Notes: a model not told the origin generated them from the sequence alone. Counted from the stretch's first letter, positions 12,416 through 25,993 are shown. The stretch is DNA of 64,000 bases from Phocoena phocoena (GCF_963924675.1 NC_089236.1:59481306-59545305), one strand, 5' to 3'. Numbers and translations are program-made.

Positions 12416-12515
12416 TTGGAGAAAAAGCATGCAGTATATGAAAACTCTTTGGACTCTTTGATCAATATTTTATAAACCTATAACTATTCTAAAAGAGTAG
12501 CCTAAGTAAAAATGA
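11845..12515 (+). mobile_element. L1M 3' end with embedded (TG)n
   Basis: The order of motifs is that of an old L1M: 'agcagctttattc', 'gcaaccaagatgtccttcag', 'aatattattcagggataaaa', 'tggtggatatatgtcattat', and a tail near 'aacctataactattctaaaa'. It is a dead 5'-truncated copy oriented opposite to the younger L1 just upstream. A (TG)n microsatellite (12384-12413) sits in the 3'UTR position where L1M subfamilies carry a TG/GGGG-rich tract. Confidence 0.8.
12384..12413. repeat. (TG)n microsatellite
   Basis: About 15 uninterrupted TG units lie inside the L1M 3'UTR. Length polymorphism is likely. Confidence 0.95.
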
Positions 12516-12519
12516 CCCA

Positions 12520-13795
12520 AATTTTTATATACTGTGAAATAACACACAAAGAAATGAACACAAAAAAAATTATAGTCAGGGGGTAAAGACTCATGTTATA
12601 AAGGAAATATAATAGCTCCTCTTTATCTTCAGACTGTGCACAGTCATATTTATTTTGAACTTCAATTAGACAAGTATCATTCCTGGTGAAAAGATGAGAA
12701 CTTAATACTTCCTTCACTTTAGTGCACGATAATATTGCAGCACAGAGATGAAGCCAGCATGTTTGATCAAAACTACTTTTATAGTAGCATTGCTAACAGC
12801 TCTTCTACCAGCAGAATAATAATAATAATAGGGTTACTTATGCAACAGTCTCCAACTTACTATCACTTACTAATAGAATGTGATTTGAATAATGTTTCTT
12901 TTTATGTATGTGTCTAAAATTTCTCTTTTCAAAATAAAGTATAATGATTGCCCAATATTTCAACTATCCATGAAAAATAGTATGATTTTAAAAGTTAGGG
13001 AAAATTCCAAAAGAGATAGTGTTAGCTCATAGGGGATCTAAATGTTAGTGTCTTCAAACCTTTCAAACAATTGTACATACCTTAACTAGGATTGCTTCAA
13101 AATCATAGCTGCATGTAGTAAACGTAAAGAAAAATATATAATATTAGAGGATTTCCCAGTTCTCTCTAAGATATATCATTTAAATGGGATTTCTGTTCTG
13201 TAAAATGAATCAAACCATTTACAAATTAGCGCTTTCATAGTTTTATTGATGGATGTGAATGAATTCTTTATCATTGTTGCTATCATAGCATAGTAGAGAA
13301 ATCTAAACAGATAGATACAATTTTTGCTAAGAACAAGATCAATTTAACTTTTGGGCAGTTTCTAAATTGTGTTTGTCAGTTGTTAGTGAAATTATGGAGA
13401 TAGATGATCACTGGTCTTGACCTTTCTTACTCCAAGGCCATGGTGTGAAGGAGCAGTTTGCTGCTGTAAAATTTTTTTACTTTGTTTCAATTTACAGTAT
13501 CTCCAGGTCATTTCTCAAAGCTCAGAATTAGATAACTGTCTGGAAAGGCTTACAAAACTTCCACCCTTACATTTTAGATGTTATAACTAGCTTCTAGATT
13601 TTGGCAAATCTTCTTATTCTTATTGTATCTACTTATAGTTCAAATTGTTTTAATTATACAACTATGTGGACAGATTTTTGGGCATAACTGCACTCAGTCT
13701 TTTCACCTGTTACACTTAATCTATTGAACTTACTTCATTATAAATGGGTTTCCTTTGTATGCAATATCTAAGTGTATCCTTCTTAAAAAATGTTT
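12520..13795. other. Unassigned AT-rich sequence
   Basis: I see no gene or recognisable repeat. A short (AAT)n tract (ataataataataata) lies near 12815-12830. Confidence 0.4.
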
Positions 13796-13810
13796 TAAGC
13801 TTACATTTTT

Positions 13811-13816
13811 TGACAA

Positions 13817-13847
<31 letters not shown>

Positions 13848-14040
13848 TGTGTTACGCGGGCCTCTCACTGCCGTGGCCTCTCCCGTTGCGGAGCACAGGC
13901 TCCCGACGCGCAGGCCCAGCGGCCATGGCTCACGGGCCCAGCCGCTCCGTGGCATGTGGGATCTTCCCAGACCGGGGCACGAACCCGCGTCCTCTGCATC
14001 GGCAGGCGGACTCCCAACCACTGCGCCACCAGGGAAGCCC
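13811..14040 (-). mobile_element. CHR-2-like SINE with (GT)n beside its tail
   Basis: The antisense A tail (13817-13834) is followed by a (GT)n tract (13835-13851), then a well-preserved SINE body ending at 14040 with the antisense head. The 15-bp duplication taagcttacattttt at 13796-13810 and 14041-14055 is perfect. Many CpGs remain, so the copy is fairly young. Open frames of about 100 codons on both strands are a property of the SINE and are not genes. Confidence 0.95.
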
Positions 14041-14055
14041 TAAGCTTACATTTTT

Positions 14056-16080
14056 AATAGGAAAAAGTATTTCCAGTTGGTTTAGATCCCCAAATAATTA
14101 GTTTTCTCTTATTTTAAAAATCAGGAATTAATGCAAAAATGAGCAAGTCGTGATCCTGAAACGACTCTAGACACTCCCTGAAACATGTCTGATTTTGAGT
14201 GACAGCACAGCTGTGAAATATAACATTTGTATTGTGATATCTATTGTTGAAATAAATCCAATAGGTATGCACTGGCATCACCCAGTCATCTACAGTCACT
14301 CAGTCATCCATAGGATAGAAAAATAAACAAACCACTACTCATTTAAAGATTTTATACATGTGGGCTTACATTTTAATTTTGGGAGACACAAATTATCACC
14401 ATTCCCTCTCTCTTTCCACACCACACACACACACACACATGCACCTTCAAAGAAATGCTATTTTGAAGAGATGTGTTTTATACCTTTCAGTGAACAATCA
14501 CTTACTATGGAAATTCATGTTATCTGCAATGCCAGAATCTCCAATCTACATTACAAAGACAGACAAATCGATCTATTTTCCTGAGATCTGAGGGTTATTG
14601 CAAAAGAACCCTATTTCTTTTAAAATATTTTCCTTTTTATAGTAATAAAATAATAACCATTTAGTTATTACTTGGAATAAACTATTCTCTTTCCAGGAAC
14701 TTTGTATTAAAATTCAGATAACTTCACCTAGTATTCTTATTTATTTCCATCCATTTTCATTGCCAAGACAGATTTATTATCAAATATTTTAATAATCACC
14801 CAGAAATCAGAGTTCATTGCCCTGAAAATATAACAGAAAAATTCATGAATGTAGGAAAGTGCCATGTAGACGTTGCTGCGTAAGAGCCATTGGTGAGTCA
14901 TGGAAGCCACCATGACTTCCTAAAAGGCTGTTCTAGGAGATGGTAGCTACATAGGGTTGAGGTTTAATTTTTCCTATCTAAAGTTTGGTTTTTATTACTT
15001 TATTATTTTTATACTTAAATTTTTCTGTTATAGTTTTATATCATTATATTTTGGCAACACCTTAAGCCCTAAATGCTACTTATCTTGGGTTTCCAGTATC
15101 ATAGCAAGTGAAAAAAATGAGAAATTTCCTCCAAAGTGTTAGAAGGGAAAATGATAATTTTATTTAGATAGACTCCAAACTCGGAGTACCTGTGATCCTC
15201 TTACTCATTGTTAGTTTGAGTTCTTCCTTTTTTATATACTGTGAAAAGCTAATGAGATTTATTTTGCTCTTGCCTGTGAGTACTGTAAGCTTGTATGGAT
15301 GTCGATTTCACGCAAATTCTTTGGTAATAATAATAAAAAACAAGAATTTTAAAGACATCATGTGTGTTTTGGGCTGTTTTGCCCACTAAGCTGTAGACTA
15401 TTGTAAGACAAATCTATCTTGCTTTGTTATAACCTCTGTCTCTTTGTTTTCTTAAATCAGAAATGCTAACCTCACTATCTGATACATAATAAAAATTCAA
15501 TTAATATTTCAAATGAATGGGAGGACTTATGAAAAGTTTCAGCCCGTGTTTGTTATCTATGGACCTACAACTAAACTATTGAAAAGACTGTTTTCTATAA
15601 TATTTAATTATCAAAGCAATTCTACAGTAAGTTTCCACAGCCTAAGAAACCAAACATTTTACTTCTTCCTCTATAAAAAGCTGACTAAAGAAAACTGAGT
15701 TAGTTCAACTTATTTTCCATCATATTTAAACCATTCTACTATGTGCTAAAAAGAAATAATTGTGTTTTACTCTTCCAATTTATCTGCCCAGTTTTTACTT
15801 ACATGTAAGTTTTCCTTTCTATTTAGGTGTTATGTTCTTATTTTTCCCATCTGTGCATAATGGAAAGCAAAACACTGTATGCTTTTCATACTTTTGTTGT
15901 GGCTCCGATACACTAAATATCTGTTAAAAATATTCTAAAACGTAGCAAAGGAAGTGGGGACAATATGACAACAGAGAAAGTGGAAAGGTGTATTCTTTGC
16001 TTGGAAGCAATTTTTATATATATATCGCAACACTTAAAGACTATAGCTTGTGGCCATTACCCAAACTGAACCCAACGTGT
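14056..16080. other. Unassigned AT-rich sequence
   Basis: No repeat family or coding signature was recognised. A (CA)n tract lies at about 14422-14439. Open frames are short and of AT-rich composition. Confidence 0.4.
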
Positions 16081-16087
16081 AATGGCA

Positions 16088-16175
16088 TTATGCTGTGTTT
16101 ACTTTTTGTATCTGGCTTCTTTTGCTCAGCATTAAATGTTCTTCCATGTTGTTGCATGTAGTAATAGTGCATTTA
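16088..16175 (-). mobile_element. Short L1M fragment
   Basis: The wording 'ctggcttcttttgctcagca' followed by 'ttcttccatgttgttgcatg' is the antisense of the ORF2-end/3'UTR boundary common to old L1M elements. It is short and diverged. Confidence 0.55.
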
Positions 16176-16259
16176 AAATTTTTCTTTTTTAAAATTTTTC
16201 TTTCTGAAATAGTTATATATTCACAAGAAGTTTCAAATAGAGTATAGTCTCCTCTACCT

Positions 16260-17440
16260 CAGATAATTTTTGAGACTGTTATAAAGATGCCTAAACCAAT
16301 CAAAGTCATTATGAGACATTATCTTTATTCATGGAATTACATGCAAACATACAAAGGTAATATATTGGAAAATTAAATCCAGAAATAAAGTTTAAAAAAT
16401 AACATATGACTAAATAGAGTTTACACTGTGGCTCTAAGAATGTGTCAGTATTAGAAAACCTCTTAACACAATTCCAAATTCCAAAGTTAATGGAAAATAA
16501 CCATATGATTGTGTCAATAAATTCAGGAAAACATTTATAATACTATACAAGTTATAATAAGGTTTTTATAAACTTGAAGTAAAAGAGAACTTAATAAATT
16601 TCAAATAAATTTTATTAGCTAAAATCATTAGCAAAAATTATACTTACTAGTGAAAAATTACTGAGGTTACTATTAAAGTGGTGGATTTTTGCTGTCACTG
16701 CTGTTATTTTCTGTTTTACTGGAGTTTCAGTTATCTCAATAAACATGGAAATATCACTAAAAAAAGTTACCTGTTTATGGTCAAGGCACTTTATATAATA
16801 GGAATAAAAGGAAACTTCCTTTTCTAATCAAGGCAATAAAGCCAGGAAACAGAATTCTTAGAAAATATTGCTAAATATGACTTCATAAAAATGAGAAAAA
16901 TTAGAGTATAATACCTTACACAAAAATAAATAAACAAGTGGCTAACAGGAAAAATGTTAGTACCTTCTATGCTTAACATCTTTACAAATTCCTTGATAGT
17001 ATTCAAACGTTCTTACACATCGACCAGTGGTACTGTTTTAAAATTATACATCAATAACTTTACATAAAAATATATCTATGTTAGTTTCACATATACAACA
17101 TGGTATTAAATTCTGTCACAATCAAATAAATGTAAATTAAAATAACAATGAGATGCCATTTTTAAAATGTCACTATAGCAAAGCCAAATAATGTATAATA
17201 CACATTGCCCGAGGGAATATGAGAAAACCTGGACTCTCATACGCTATTGTTGATACTCTGAATTCCTTCTACAGGCTTTTTTAGGGGGTGGGGGTGAGGA
17301 AAATGGCCAATCTTCGGCAATTTAAAAAATACATATATGCTATAAGTCACGAATTACATCTCTAGGAATTTATCTTATACTTGTATTGACAAGGAATGGC
17401 AAATAATAAATAGTAGAGTAAATTGCTGCAAATACATAGT
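16260..17440 (+). mobile_element. Degenerate L1M ORF2 fragments
   Basis: Three stretches match different parts of ORF2 in the correct order. The RT region lies near 16370-16530 (containing aaccatatgattgtgtcaat). A later segment lies near 16840-16975 (gacttcataaaaatgagaaa; acaagtggctaacaggaaaa). The C-terminal segment lies near 17120-17240 (aaataacaatgagatgccat; 'ctggactctcatacgctatt'). Internal deletions separate them and every frame is broken. This is an ancient LINE, unrelated in age to the L1 copies at 6.8 and 23.1 kb. Confidence 0.7.
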
Positions 17441-18685
17441 TCCTATCTGGCATGGAATAATGGTCTGAAATTCTGACCCAATTAAACACTTATATCCTAC
17501 ATATTCCATTGGACCAAATTCAAAAACTCAATTCAACAATAGTTTATAACCACATTTCTCTCATTTTTCTATGCAAAATATCATTTGCTAAAGACATACT
17601 CTATTTTCCTTATATTTACAGTAGCTTTAGAAATAGAAAAAGTGACCTGAATTGTGTTTTGTCAGATTCTACTTAAACCTTGAACAAAGACAAGGCATTT
17701 ATGGATAAATTTAACACAAAAATCTCAATTATATAACCCTTTTCAGATTTACCCTCAAAAATGTGCTGCCTCTCACCTCTTACCTTAACTGAAATATATT
17801 CATGAGACAAACAAACATCCCTTTGTAACTTCCTGAGTGAAATTTGCCTCGTCACCTTTCCTGTATATTTTGCAAGATCTGTTGGAGACTGGTGGGAACA
17901 CTCTTTGGAAGTCCCAGGACCTCAAAATATCATTCACTGCAATCCTCTTCCTGGGAGGTTCCTCTGTCATACCTGTCTAAGGCATTTGATGATTAATTCC
18001 AGCTGTTCTCTTGATCCCAAACCCCTAGTAACAGGAGACTCAGCCAACCATATGTGTCATACATCCAGTCCTCTAGAATTTCCTCTTCAAGTTCCTTATC
18101 TTCAATGACTTCCCTTTACACTTTACTTCAGTAATTCAGTGCTAGGTCCATTCTGAATGGGCTGTCTTTGCATCTTTCCTCCACGATTCACTATTTGTTC
18201 ATATCCCTTCAACACATCAGTTCCCTTACCTGTAATGCTGGAAATGCTCAAATACTAGCATTAAGTTCATAAACTTCTATCGATCATTTCATATGAATAA
18301 TCGCCAGGATTTTATCTTTGTTTTTCTTTTTTCCTACCGATTCTATACAACTTAAATGACTTTACATTTCACAAAGAATAACATATTAACTTGTTGATTT
18401 GGGAATGTGAAACATTCTTTGTCTGCCTCCTGCTTTCCTTTCTTAATTCCTACTATACCACACTCCTTCATTCATCTTATACCATAACCACTTGGAACAT
18501 TTCCCAAAGCTCTTTCACTTGTCTAGTTAATAAACCCTAGAATGCTCACTTTGCTTCTGGAAATCTCAAATCATTTTTCACATACAAGCTGAAGCATATT
18601 CTAAACAAAACTTGTACAGATTCATTTTAGTTAATTTGAGAACTTTCCCACTATGCATCCACCATGCATCTGTTGTTTCTGTTTT
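17441..18685. other. Unassigned sequence
   Basis: No identifiable gene or repeat. A pyrimidine-rich, somewhat GC-richer part (about 17870-18240) has a 67-codon plus-strand frame that I do not recognise. Confidence 0.35.
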
Positions 18686-18689
18686 TAAT

Positions 18690-18870
18690 TTTTAAAACAT
18701 TTTTCAATAAAGTTTTTATCGATATACAACATACTACGGAAAACTAGAGAATTTATAAGTGCACAGCTTCCTGAATTATTGCACCTATGTAACCACCAAT
18801 CAGGACAAGAAGTAGATTAATACCTGCACACGTTAAACAGCCATTTTTCTGCTCTTACCTCAAGTCTGTT
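18690..18870 (-). mobile_element. Possible L1M 3'UTR fragment
   Basis: The pattern 'caataaagtttttatcgatatacaac' then 'gcacctatgtaaccaccaatcaggacaag' resembles an antisense L1M 3'UTR segment that recurs in mammalian genomes (ttttattgagatataattgac ... aaccatcaccacaatcaaga). It is diverged and the call is tentative. Confidence 0.4.
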
Positions 18871-20750
18871 CCAGTCATCAAAATCAATCAGCTTCTGAAA
18901 CAACATATCCATTTAAAAAATAGATTAGCTTCCTTCTGCTTCTGAAATTTGCAGCTAAGTTATGATTTTGTTCATTTTTCAAATTCCCATTACCCCTACC
19001 AGGAACTTTCCCAGATGTTTTAGAAGAAAGTATTACCAAATAATTCAGGAAAACGTGACATTGTTATACTTGCTTAGTCATCTTGATTTGCATATGTGAT
19101 ATGATCTGTAATTAACTTTAAACCTTTTAGCATCCATCATCAGTAGGGTTTCGCTGGCTTTTGAATCACTCAGGAATTTCTTCCCTTGGGAATGGCAACC
19201 AAGGTACTTGCATACTCCTTCCCAAGGACAGATAAAAAAATTTTGCTGTGCGATTACACTAGAAAGTGAACTGACTACTACTAATAGATTTGCTGTATAA
19301 GTCCTGGTAGAACTACTAAAAGTCCAGAGAGCTGGTGGTTTCTTTAAGCTTACAAATTGTGTTCGATAAATATTTCCTTTATTGTTTCTAATAAATGTTT
19401 GCAGTTGTGGCAGAATTCAGTCTGACATACACTTTCATTATTATCATTACTGTCTATAGCATGATTGTGGGAAGGAGGCATATAGTATTAATTTAAAATA
19501 TCTATTAATTGTTAACAATGCAATCATTTTAGGTCAGTTCACATCAGCATATCAGGCCAATCTTTGTTTTATAATATACATTGCATATTTGTATACCTCT
19601 GCTCCCTTTCCACCCAGATTTGTCCTTATTAACAAGAAGTATTTTTTTTCTTAAAGACCTCTCTTAATTGATCAAAATTACAGCGTTTTTCTTTGTTTTT
19701 AATATCAAACTAAGGTTAATCCTGCTTCCAAATAGGGAAAAAACATGTGGTCTAATCAATCTGGCACAACTGTTGCTTCTCAGTGACTTGAGTTAGCTGG
19801 TTGGTAAACTAGTTCTGCCCTCCGTGACACATTCATTTCCCACTAATGTGATCGCCAGGTTGTTCCAAATCACTCCCTGGGCACTGTGGACATACATAAG
19901 CACAGCAGCCCATATGTATTCACATAATCATCCTTACCTTTCTCAAAAGCACTATCATCGTCCTTAGCCATATACTCTGCTGAAGCAAGCCCTCCTTCAG
20001 CATTGTATTAATTGTGAATCAATCACCCAGAGGTTCTTATCGCTTATGATGTGTTCCTCTTATCTGTGTCTGTCCTCCAAAGACTTCAGCCCATGAGAAA
20101 GATCCTGCACATTTGAACCATGGAGTGAAAGGATTGAGAGGGTCAAGCCTTACACTCCCAGGAGGCCACTTGCTCTGCAGTAGATGTTCCTACTCCAGCC
20201 CTTGTGACAGCTCTGCAGCAAGGATTTATGAGGACCTCCTTTTGTCAGGACACAATAGGTCCTTTTATACGGTCACCCTGTCTAAATGTGCCTTCTGGCA
20301 TAATATTTGCATGAATTAAAGAGGAAAATCATATGGCTTTTTAGCAGAACAAAGATATGTCCCAAGGTGACTTTCTCTCTCTAGATACAGAGGACAAAGA
20401 AAAGCCAGGCATAAAGTTTAATCTCTTGAAAGCAATAAGGCAGAATAATTTGTATCTATTCTTTCTTCATTTAAAAGTACCTTGCATATTTGTGTGGTCT
20501 TTTCCTTCAAATTAACCTTTTAATAAATTGATGTAAATACTGAAGCACATTTTCTCTAATTTATCTTTTTATCATAGATCCTATCTAAATGATAAGATGA
20601 TAATTTACTAAACTTTTTCTATGTATTTATATATATTAAAATTTAAGATTTTTGTAAGTACTGCATTTTCTTGTGAGAAAGTTCATGATGAACAAAATAT
20701 TTGTTTACATTAGCCATCAACCATGATAGAGAGAAGTATTGGAGACATCA
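18871..20750. other. Unassigned sequence, partly GC-richer
   Basis: I found no gene or nameable repeat. The part at 19750-20330 is less AT-rich and of higher complexity than its flanks. A 68-codon plus-strand frame (20113-20319) has no recognised motif. It could be an old repeat or conserved non-coding DNA. Confidence 0.35.
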
Positions 20751-20779
20751 CTGAACCCATGAAGTCAGAAGAATCAAAT

Positions 20780-22230
20780 ATGCTGCAGAAGCAGCACTAT
20801 CCATTTCAACGGTGAAAATATTGCATGTGCAGCTACAGAAATAACATTTCCATATCACTCTGAAGATTTACTTTTTATTTAGGTCAAAAGGTTCTTTTTC
20901 TAAATTAATTTTGATCATTTTAATCTAAATTTTCATGTGCACATAGAAAAGTGAATTGGTATTTGTGAATGTATTAGTTCAACTTGCAGAAGAAGATATT
21001 TGCAAGAATTTAAAGGCAGACAATTTTATAACAATATCATCTAATGCAGTAAGTGGAAATCAGGTATCTGCAAAAATGGTTCAAATATATTCATCCAATT
21101 TATGAAGTCAAAGTAAAGCTTTTCAAAGTATATTTTGTTGAAGATGGATTATATGACATTTAAAAATATTTTATAAATTCAGTTAAAATTACATCAATGA
21201 TAAAATTAATTTTTGCAGTGATAAAATGCATTCCAAATTTGGTGAGGCAAATGTTATTGTGTAAACAATATTTTTAATTAAATTCTGAAAACTATGGAGC
21301 CAAAATGATTTTGCAGGAGGTTGTAGTGAATGTGCAACTAATGATTCTACCCAAAGAAGATGTAATGTTCTGTCAATTACTGATAAGCTTAAGTTATTAA
21401 AATTTACATATACACATACAAACACACACACACATATACCCATGGCAACTTTAAAAAATTTTAATATGAGAAGGCTGATGCTGTTGCTGAATACACAAAA
21501 ATACTTCAGTATAACCATATTCACTTTCTCTTTGTTGCTTCTTGTTAATTAGAATTTAAGATATAAAACTTTGAAGAATTAGTGACATGTAATTGTATTC
21601 AATGTTTTTATTCACAAATCACTATTATTGTGTTCAAAATTACTAAATGGAAGTCCAAAATATTCAAGTCTTGAAATTTTGGTGAGTTGCAATTTATGAA
21701 AACAAACATGCAAGCAAGAAGCTATTGAAATTCATCACACAAGAGCAAGACAAATATAAATAAATTAAATAATGAAATATTATTTAAATTTAAAATAACA
21801 TGATTGAACTTTGGAATATCTGGATATGTGGAAAGAATCTTTTGATAGATCCATATTTTAATTGGATAAATTCATAATCTTTATCTGAATGGAATAAAAA
21901 TGAGAAAGTCAACAATTTTGTAGCATGTGCACCTTGCAATATATTCAAATATTTATAAATAGTGACTACATAATTGATAAGTGTTTTCTTGTTAAAAAGT
22001 GTTTGCCAAAATTAGACTGTATAGGGGAAAATCAAAACCAGAAAACTGTATTTGTGAAAGTATTTTGCCTGCACTATTTACAATTTTCAATTTTAAATGG
22101 AATACAAAAAATGTCTGCATTTAACCAAATTTATCTTCAGCTTACCAGGAACCTCAGCATGTTTAGGGAGCATATTATTTCAAAAAAATACTATATTCTA
22201 CAGAGAAGAGTTAATTGATATTGCCAACCC
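20780..22230 (+). pseudogene. Decayed hAT transposase (ZBED/Charlie-like)
   Basis: No intact frame remains, but fragments in consecutive frames keep the order of a hAT-family transposase. The frame at 20962-21105 begins FVNVLVQLAEEDICKNL and continues to a FITISSNAVSG block; this matches the AEED and catalytic-aspartate region, with Asn where Asp is expected. Around 21215-21245 a DKMHSKFGE block resembles the second conserved segment. Around 21315-21480 come a GCSECATND block and a KKF element. At 21487-21541 EYTKILQYN fits the conserved EYKxLLxYSxTRWLSL region, with TRW lost. A weaker match near 21840-21900 (SEWNK) suggests the C-terminal part. Stops and frameshifts separate all blocks. hAT transposases excise and insert DNA transposons; this one is long dead. 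No terminal inverted repeats were located. Confidence 0.6.
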
Positions 22231-22959
22231 TTGCAAAAATTTTAACCATAGCATGCAATGATATAGAAAGCTCTAGCAATTAATTAAAAATAATTAGGTC
22301 AAATGGACAAGTCTGTTTTTTAAGGATAATACTCTGATGTTAGAAACAGTTAGGCTCGAAATTTATTGGAGTACTTGAATATGTAGCAACAGATTACTCT
22401 TTTACATTATCTTTTAATATTGAGATAAACAGCATACTTTTTATTTTGCTTTTATTTGGGTGCACATATATTATTTTCATTTTATACAAATAAATTTATT
22501 TTTGAGAAAGGATCTTGAGTAGAATTTTCCATAGGTCTACCGACATAATACAATAAATTTGCCAGACAGTAAAAAAATTATCATATTTTATTCATTTTAT
22601 GACATCCTTTCACTCTAAAGCAACTTCTGGTTTTGAAATTAGATACATGATGACCTCAATCACACTTTTGTCTTATTTACATTGAGTGAGACAGAGAGAT
22701 CTTTTCCTGTATCCACACAATTGGAGATAATTCTCCAGAGGCAACAGATACTTATCACTTAAAGTCATGCCCTTCTCTGGCCCTTAGAATCTATCCTACT
22801 CTATTCTCTTCTGATTCCCCACACCCTCTAGGGGACTCACTCCAAAGTTATTTATTTATTTCTCACAAAGATTTTGTGAATCAGTGTACGTGCATTTCCA
22901 TTTATATCCCTTTTCTGAACAGCATGTATGCCCAACATCTCCATCCCTGATATATTTTA

Positions 22960-22999
<40 letters not shown>

Positions 23000-23060
23000 T
23001 GATTCCTTTGGTGGGATGGAGGTGGGGATTTTTATGACATGACTTATAAATAAAAAACAA
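22231..23060. other. Unassigned AT-rich sequence with (GT)n
   Basis: No gene or named repeat was found apart from the microsatellite at 22962-22996. The segment ends where the plus-strand L1 begins. Confidence 0.4.
22962..22996. repeat. (TG)n microsatellite
   Basis: About 17 TG units, uninterrupted, in unassigned DNA just upstream of the truncated L1. Confidence 0.95.
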
Positions 23061-23063
23061 CAG

Positions 23064-25993
23064 TTCTAAGAGGGAAGTTTATAGCAATACAATCCTACCT
23101 TAAGAAACAGGAAACATCTCAAATAAACAACCTAACCTTGCATCTAAAGCAATTAGAGAAAGAAGAACAAAAAAACCCTCAAAGTTAGCAGAAGGAAAGA
23201 AATCATAAAGATCAGATCAGAAATAAATGAAAAAGAAATGAAGGAAACAATAGTAAAGATCAATAAAACCAAAAGCTGGTTCTTTCAGAAGATAAACAAA
23301 ATTGATAAACTATTAGCCAGACTCATCAAGGAAAAAAGGGAGAAGACTCAAATCAATAGAATTAGAAATGAAAAAGGAGAAGTAACAACTGACACTGCAG
23401 AAATACAAAGGATCATGAGATTACTGCAAGCAACTCTATGCCAATAAAATGGACAACTGGAAGAAATGGACAAATTCTCAGAAATGTACAACCTGCTGAG
23501 ACTAAACCAGGAAGAAATAGAAAATATGAACAGACCAATCACAAGCACTGAAATTGAAACTGTGATTAAAAATCTTCCAACAAACAAAAGCCCAGGACCA
23601 GATGACTTCACAGGTGAATTCTTTCAAACATTTAGAGAAGAGTTAACACCTATCCTTCTCAAACTCTTCCAAAATATAGCAGAGGGAGGTACACTCCCAA
23701 ACTCATGCTATGAGGCCACCATCAACCTGATACCAAAACTAGGCAAGGATGTCACAAAGAAAGAAAACAGGCCAATATCACTGATGAACACAGATGCAAA
23801 AGTCCTCAACAAAATAATAGCAAACAGAATACAACAGCAGATTAAAAGGATCATACACCATGATCAAGTGGGGTTTATTCCGGAATGCAAGGATTCTTCA
23901 ATATACGCAAATCAATCAACGTGATACACCGTATTAAAAAATTGAAGGAGAAAAACCATATGGTCATCTCAATAGATGCAGAGAAAGGTTTCGATAAAAT
24001 TCAATGCCCATTTATGATAAAAACCCTGCAGAAAGTAGGCATAGAGGGCACTTTCCTCAACATAATAAAGGCCATATATGACAAACCCACAGCCAACATC
24101 ATCCTCAATGGTGAAAAACTGAAAGCATTTCCACTAAAATCAGGAACAAGACAAGGTTGCCCACTCTCACCACTCTTATTCAACATAGTTTTGGAAGTTT
24201 TAGCCACAGTAATCAGGAAAGAAAAGAAAATAAAAGGAATCCAAATCGGAAAAGAAGAAGTAAAGCTGTCACTGTTTGCAGATGACATGATACTATACAT
24301 AGAGAATCCTAAAGATGCTACCAGAAAACTACTAGAGCTAATCAATGAATTTGGTAAAGTAGCAGGATAGAAAACTAATGCACAGAAATCTCTGGCATTC
24401 CTATACACTAATGATGAAAAATCTGGAAGTGAAATCAAGAAAACACTCCCATTTACCATTGCAGCAAAAAGAATAAAACATCTAGGAATAAACTTACCGA
24501 AGGAGACAAAAGACCTGTATGCAGAAAAGTATAGACACTGATGAAAGGAATTAAAGATGATACAAATAGATGGAGAGATATACCATATTTTGGTTTGGAA
24601 GGATCAACATTGTGAAAATGCCTCTACTATGCAAAGCAATCTACAGATTCAATGCAATCCCTATCAAACTATGACTGGCATTTTTCACAGAACTAGAACA
24701 AAAAATTTCACAATTTGTATGGAAACACAAAAGACCCCAAATAACAAAGCAATCTTGAGAATGAAAAATGGGGCTGGAGGAATCAGGCTCCCTGACCTCA
24801 GACTACACTACAAAGCTACAGTAATCAAGACAGTATGGTACTGGCACAAAAATAGAAATATAGATCAATGGAACAGGATAGAAAGCCCAGAGATATACCC
24901 ACGCACATATGGTCACCTTATCTTTGATAAAGGAGGCAAGAATATACAGTGGAGAAAAGACAGCCTCTTCAATAAGTGGTGCTGGGAAAACTGGACAGGT
25001 ACATGTAAAAGTATGAAATTAGAATACTCCCTAACACCATAAACAAAAATAAACTCAAAATGGATTAAAGACCTAAATGTAAGGCCAGACACTATCAAAC
25101 TCTTAGAGGAAAACATAGCCAGAATGCTCTATGACATAAATCACAGCAAGATCCTTTTTGACCCACCTCCTAGAGAAATGGAAATAAAAACAAATATAAA
25201 AAAATGGGACCTAATGAAACTTCAAAGCTTTTGCACAGCAAAGGAAACCATAAACAAGACCAAAAGACAGCCCTCAGAGCAGGAGAAAATATTTGCAAAT
25301 GAAGCAACTGACGAAGGATTAATCTCAAAAATTTACAAGCAGCTCCTGCAGCTCAATAACAAAAAAACAAACAGCCCAATCCAAAAATGGGCAGAAGACC
25401 TAAATAGACATTTCTCCAAAAAAGATATACAGACTGCCAACAAACACATGGAAGAATGCTCAACATCATTAATCATTAGAGAAATGCAAATTAAAACTAC
25501 AATGTTATATCATCTCATACCAGTCAGAATGGCCATCATCAAAAAATCTAGAAACAATAAATGCTGAAGAGGGTGTGGAGAAAAGGGAACCCTCTTGCAC
25601 TGTTGGTGGGAATGTAAATTGATAATGCCACTATGGAGAACAGTATGGAGGTTCCTTAAAAAACTACAAATAGAACTACCATATGACCCAGCAATCCCAC
25701 TACTGGGCATATACCCTGAGAAAACCATAATTCAAAAAGAGTCATGTACCAAAATGTTCATTGCAGCTCTATGTACAATAGCCAGGACATGGAAACAACC
25801 TAAGTGTCCATCAACAGATGAATGGATAAAGATGTGGCACATCTATACAATGGAATATTACTCAGCCATAAAAAGAAACGAAATTGAGTTATTTGTAGTG
25901 AGGTGGATGGACCTAGAGTCTATCATACAGAGTGTAGTAAGTCAGAAAGAAAAGAAAAAATACCGTATGCTAACACATATATATGGTATCTAA
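23064..25993 (+). pseudogene. L1 ORF2 pseudogene (RT and C-terminal domains)
   Basis: The frame is broken into at least six segments: 23238-23447, 23466-23924, 23885-24370, 24557-25042, 25124-25567 and 25595-25993. Visible RT motifs are [11 protein letters not shown], a [11 protein letters not shown] stretch, [14 protein letters not shown] and the catalytic FADDM box (24275-24289). The C-terminal cysteine motif ([14 protein letters not shown]) follows near 25575-25615. The protein-like end is the normal L1 terminus (THIYGI, stop at 25991-25993). Without an endonuclease or an intact frame it cannot encode a working protein. Confidence 0.92.
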
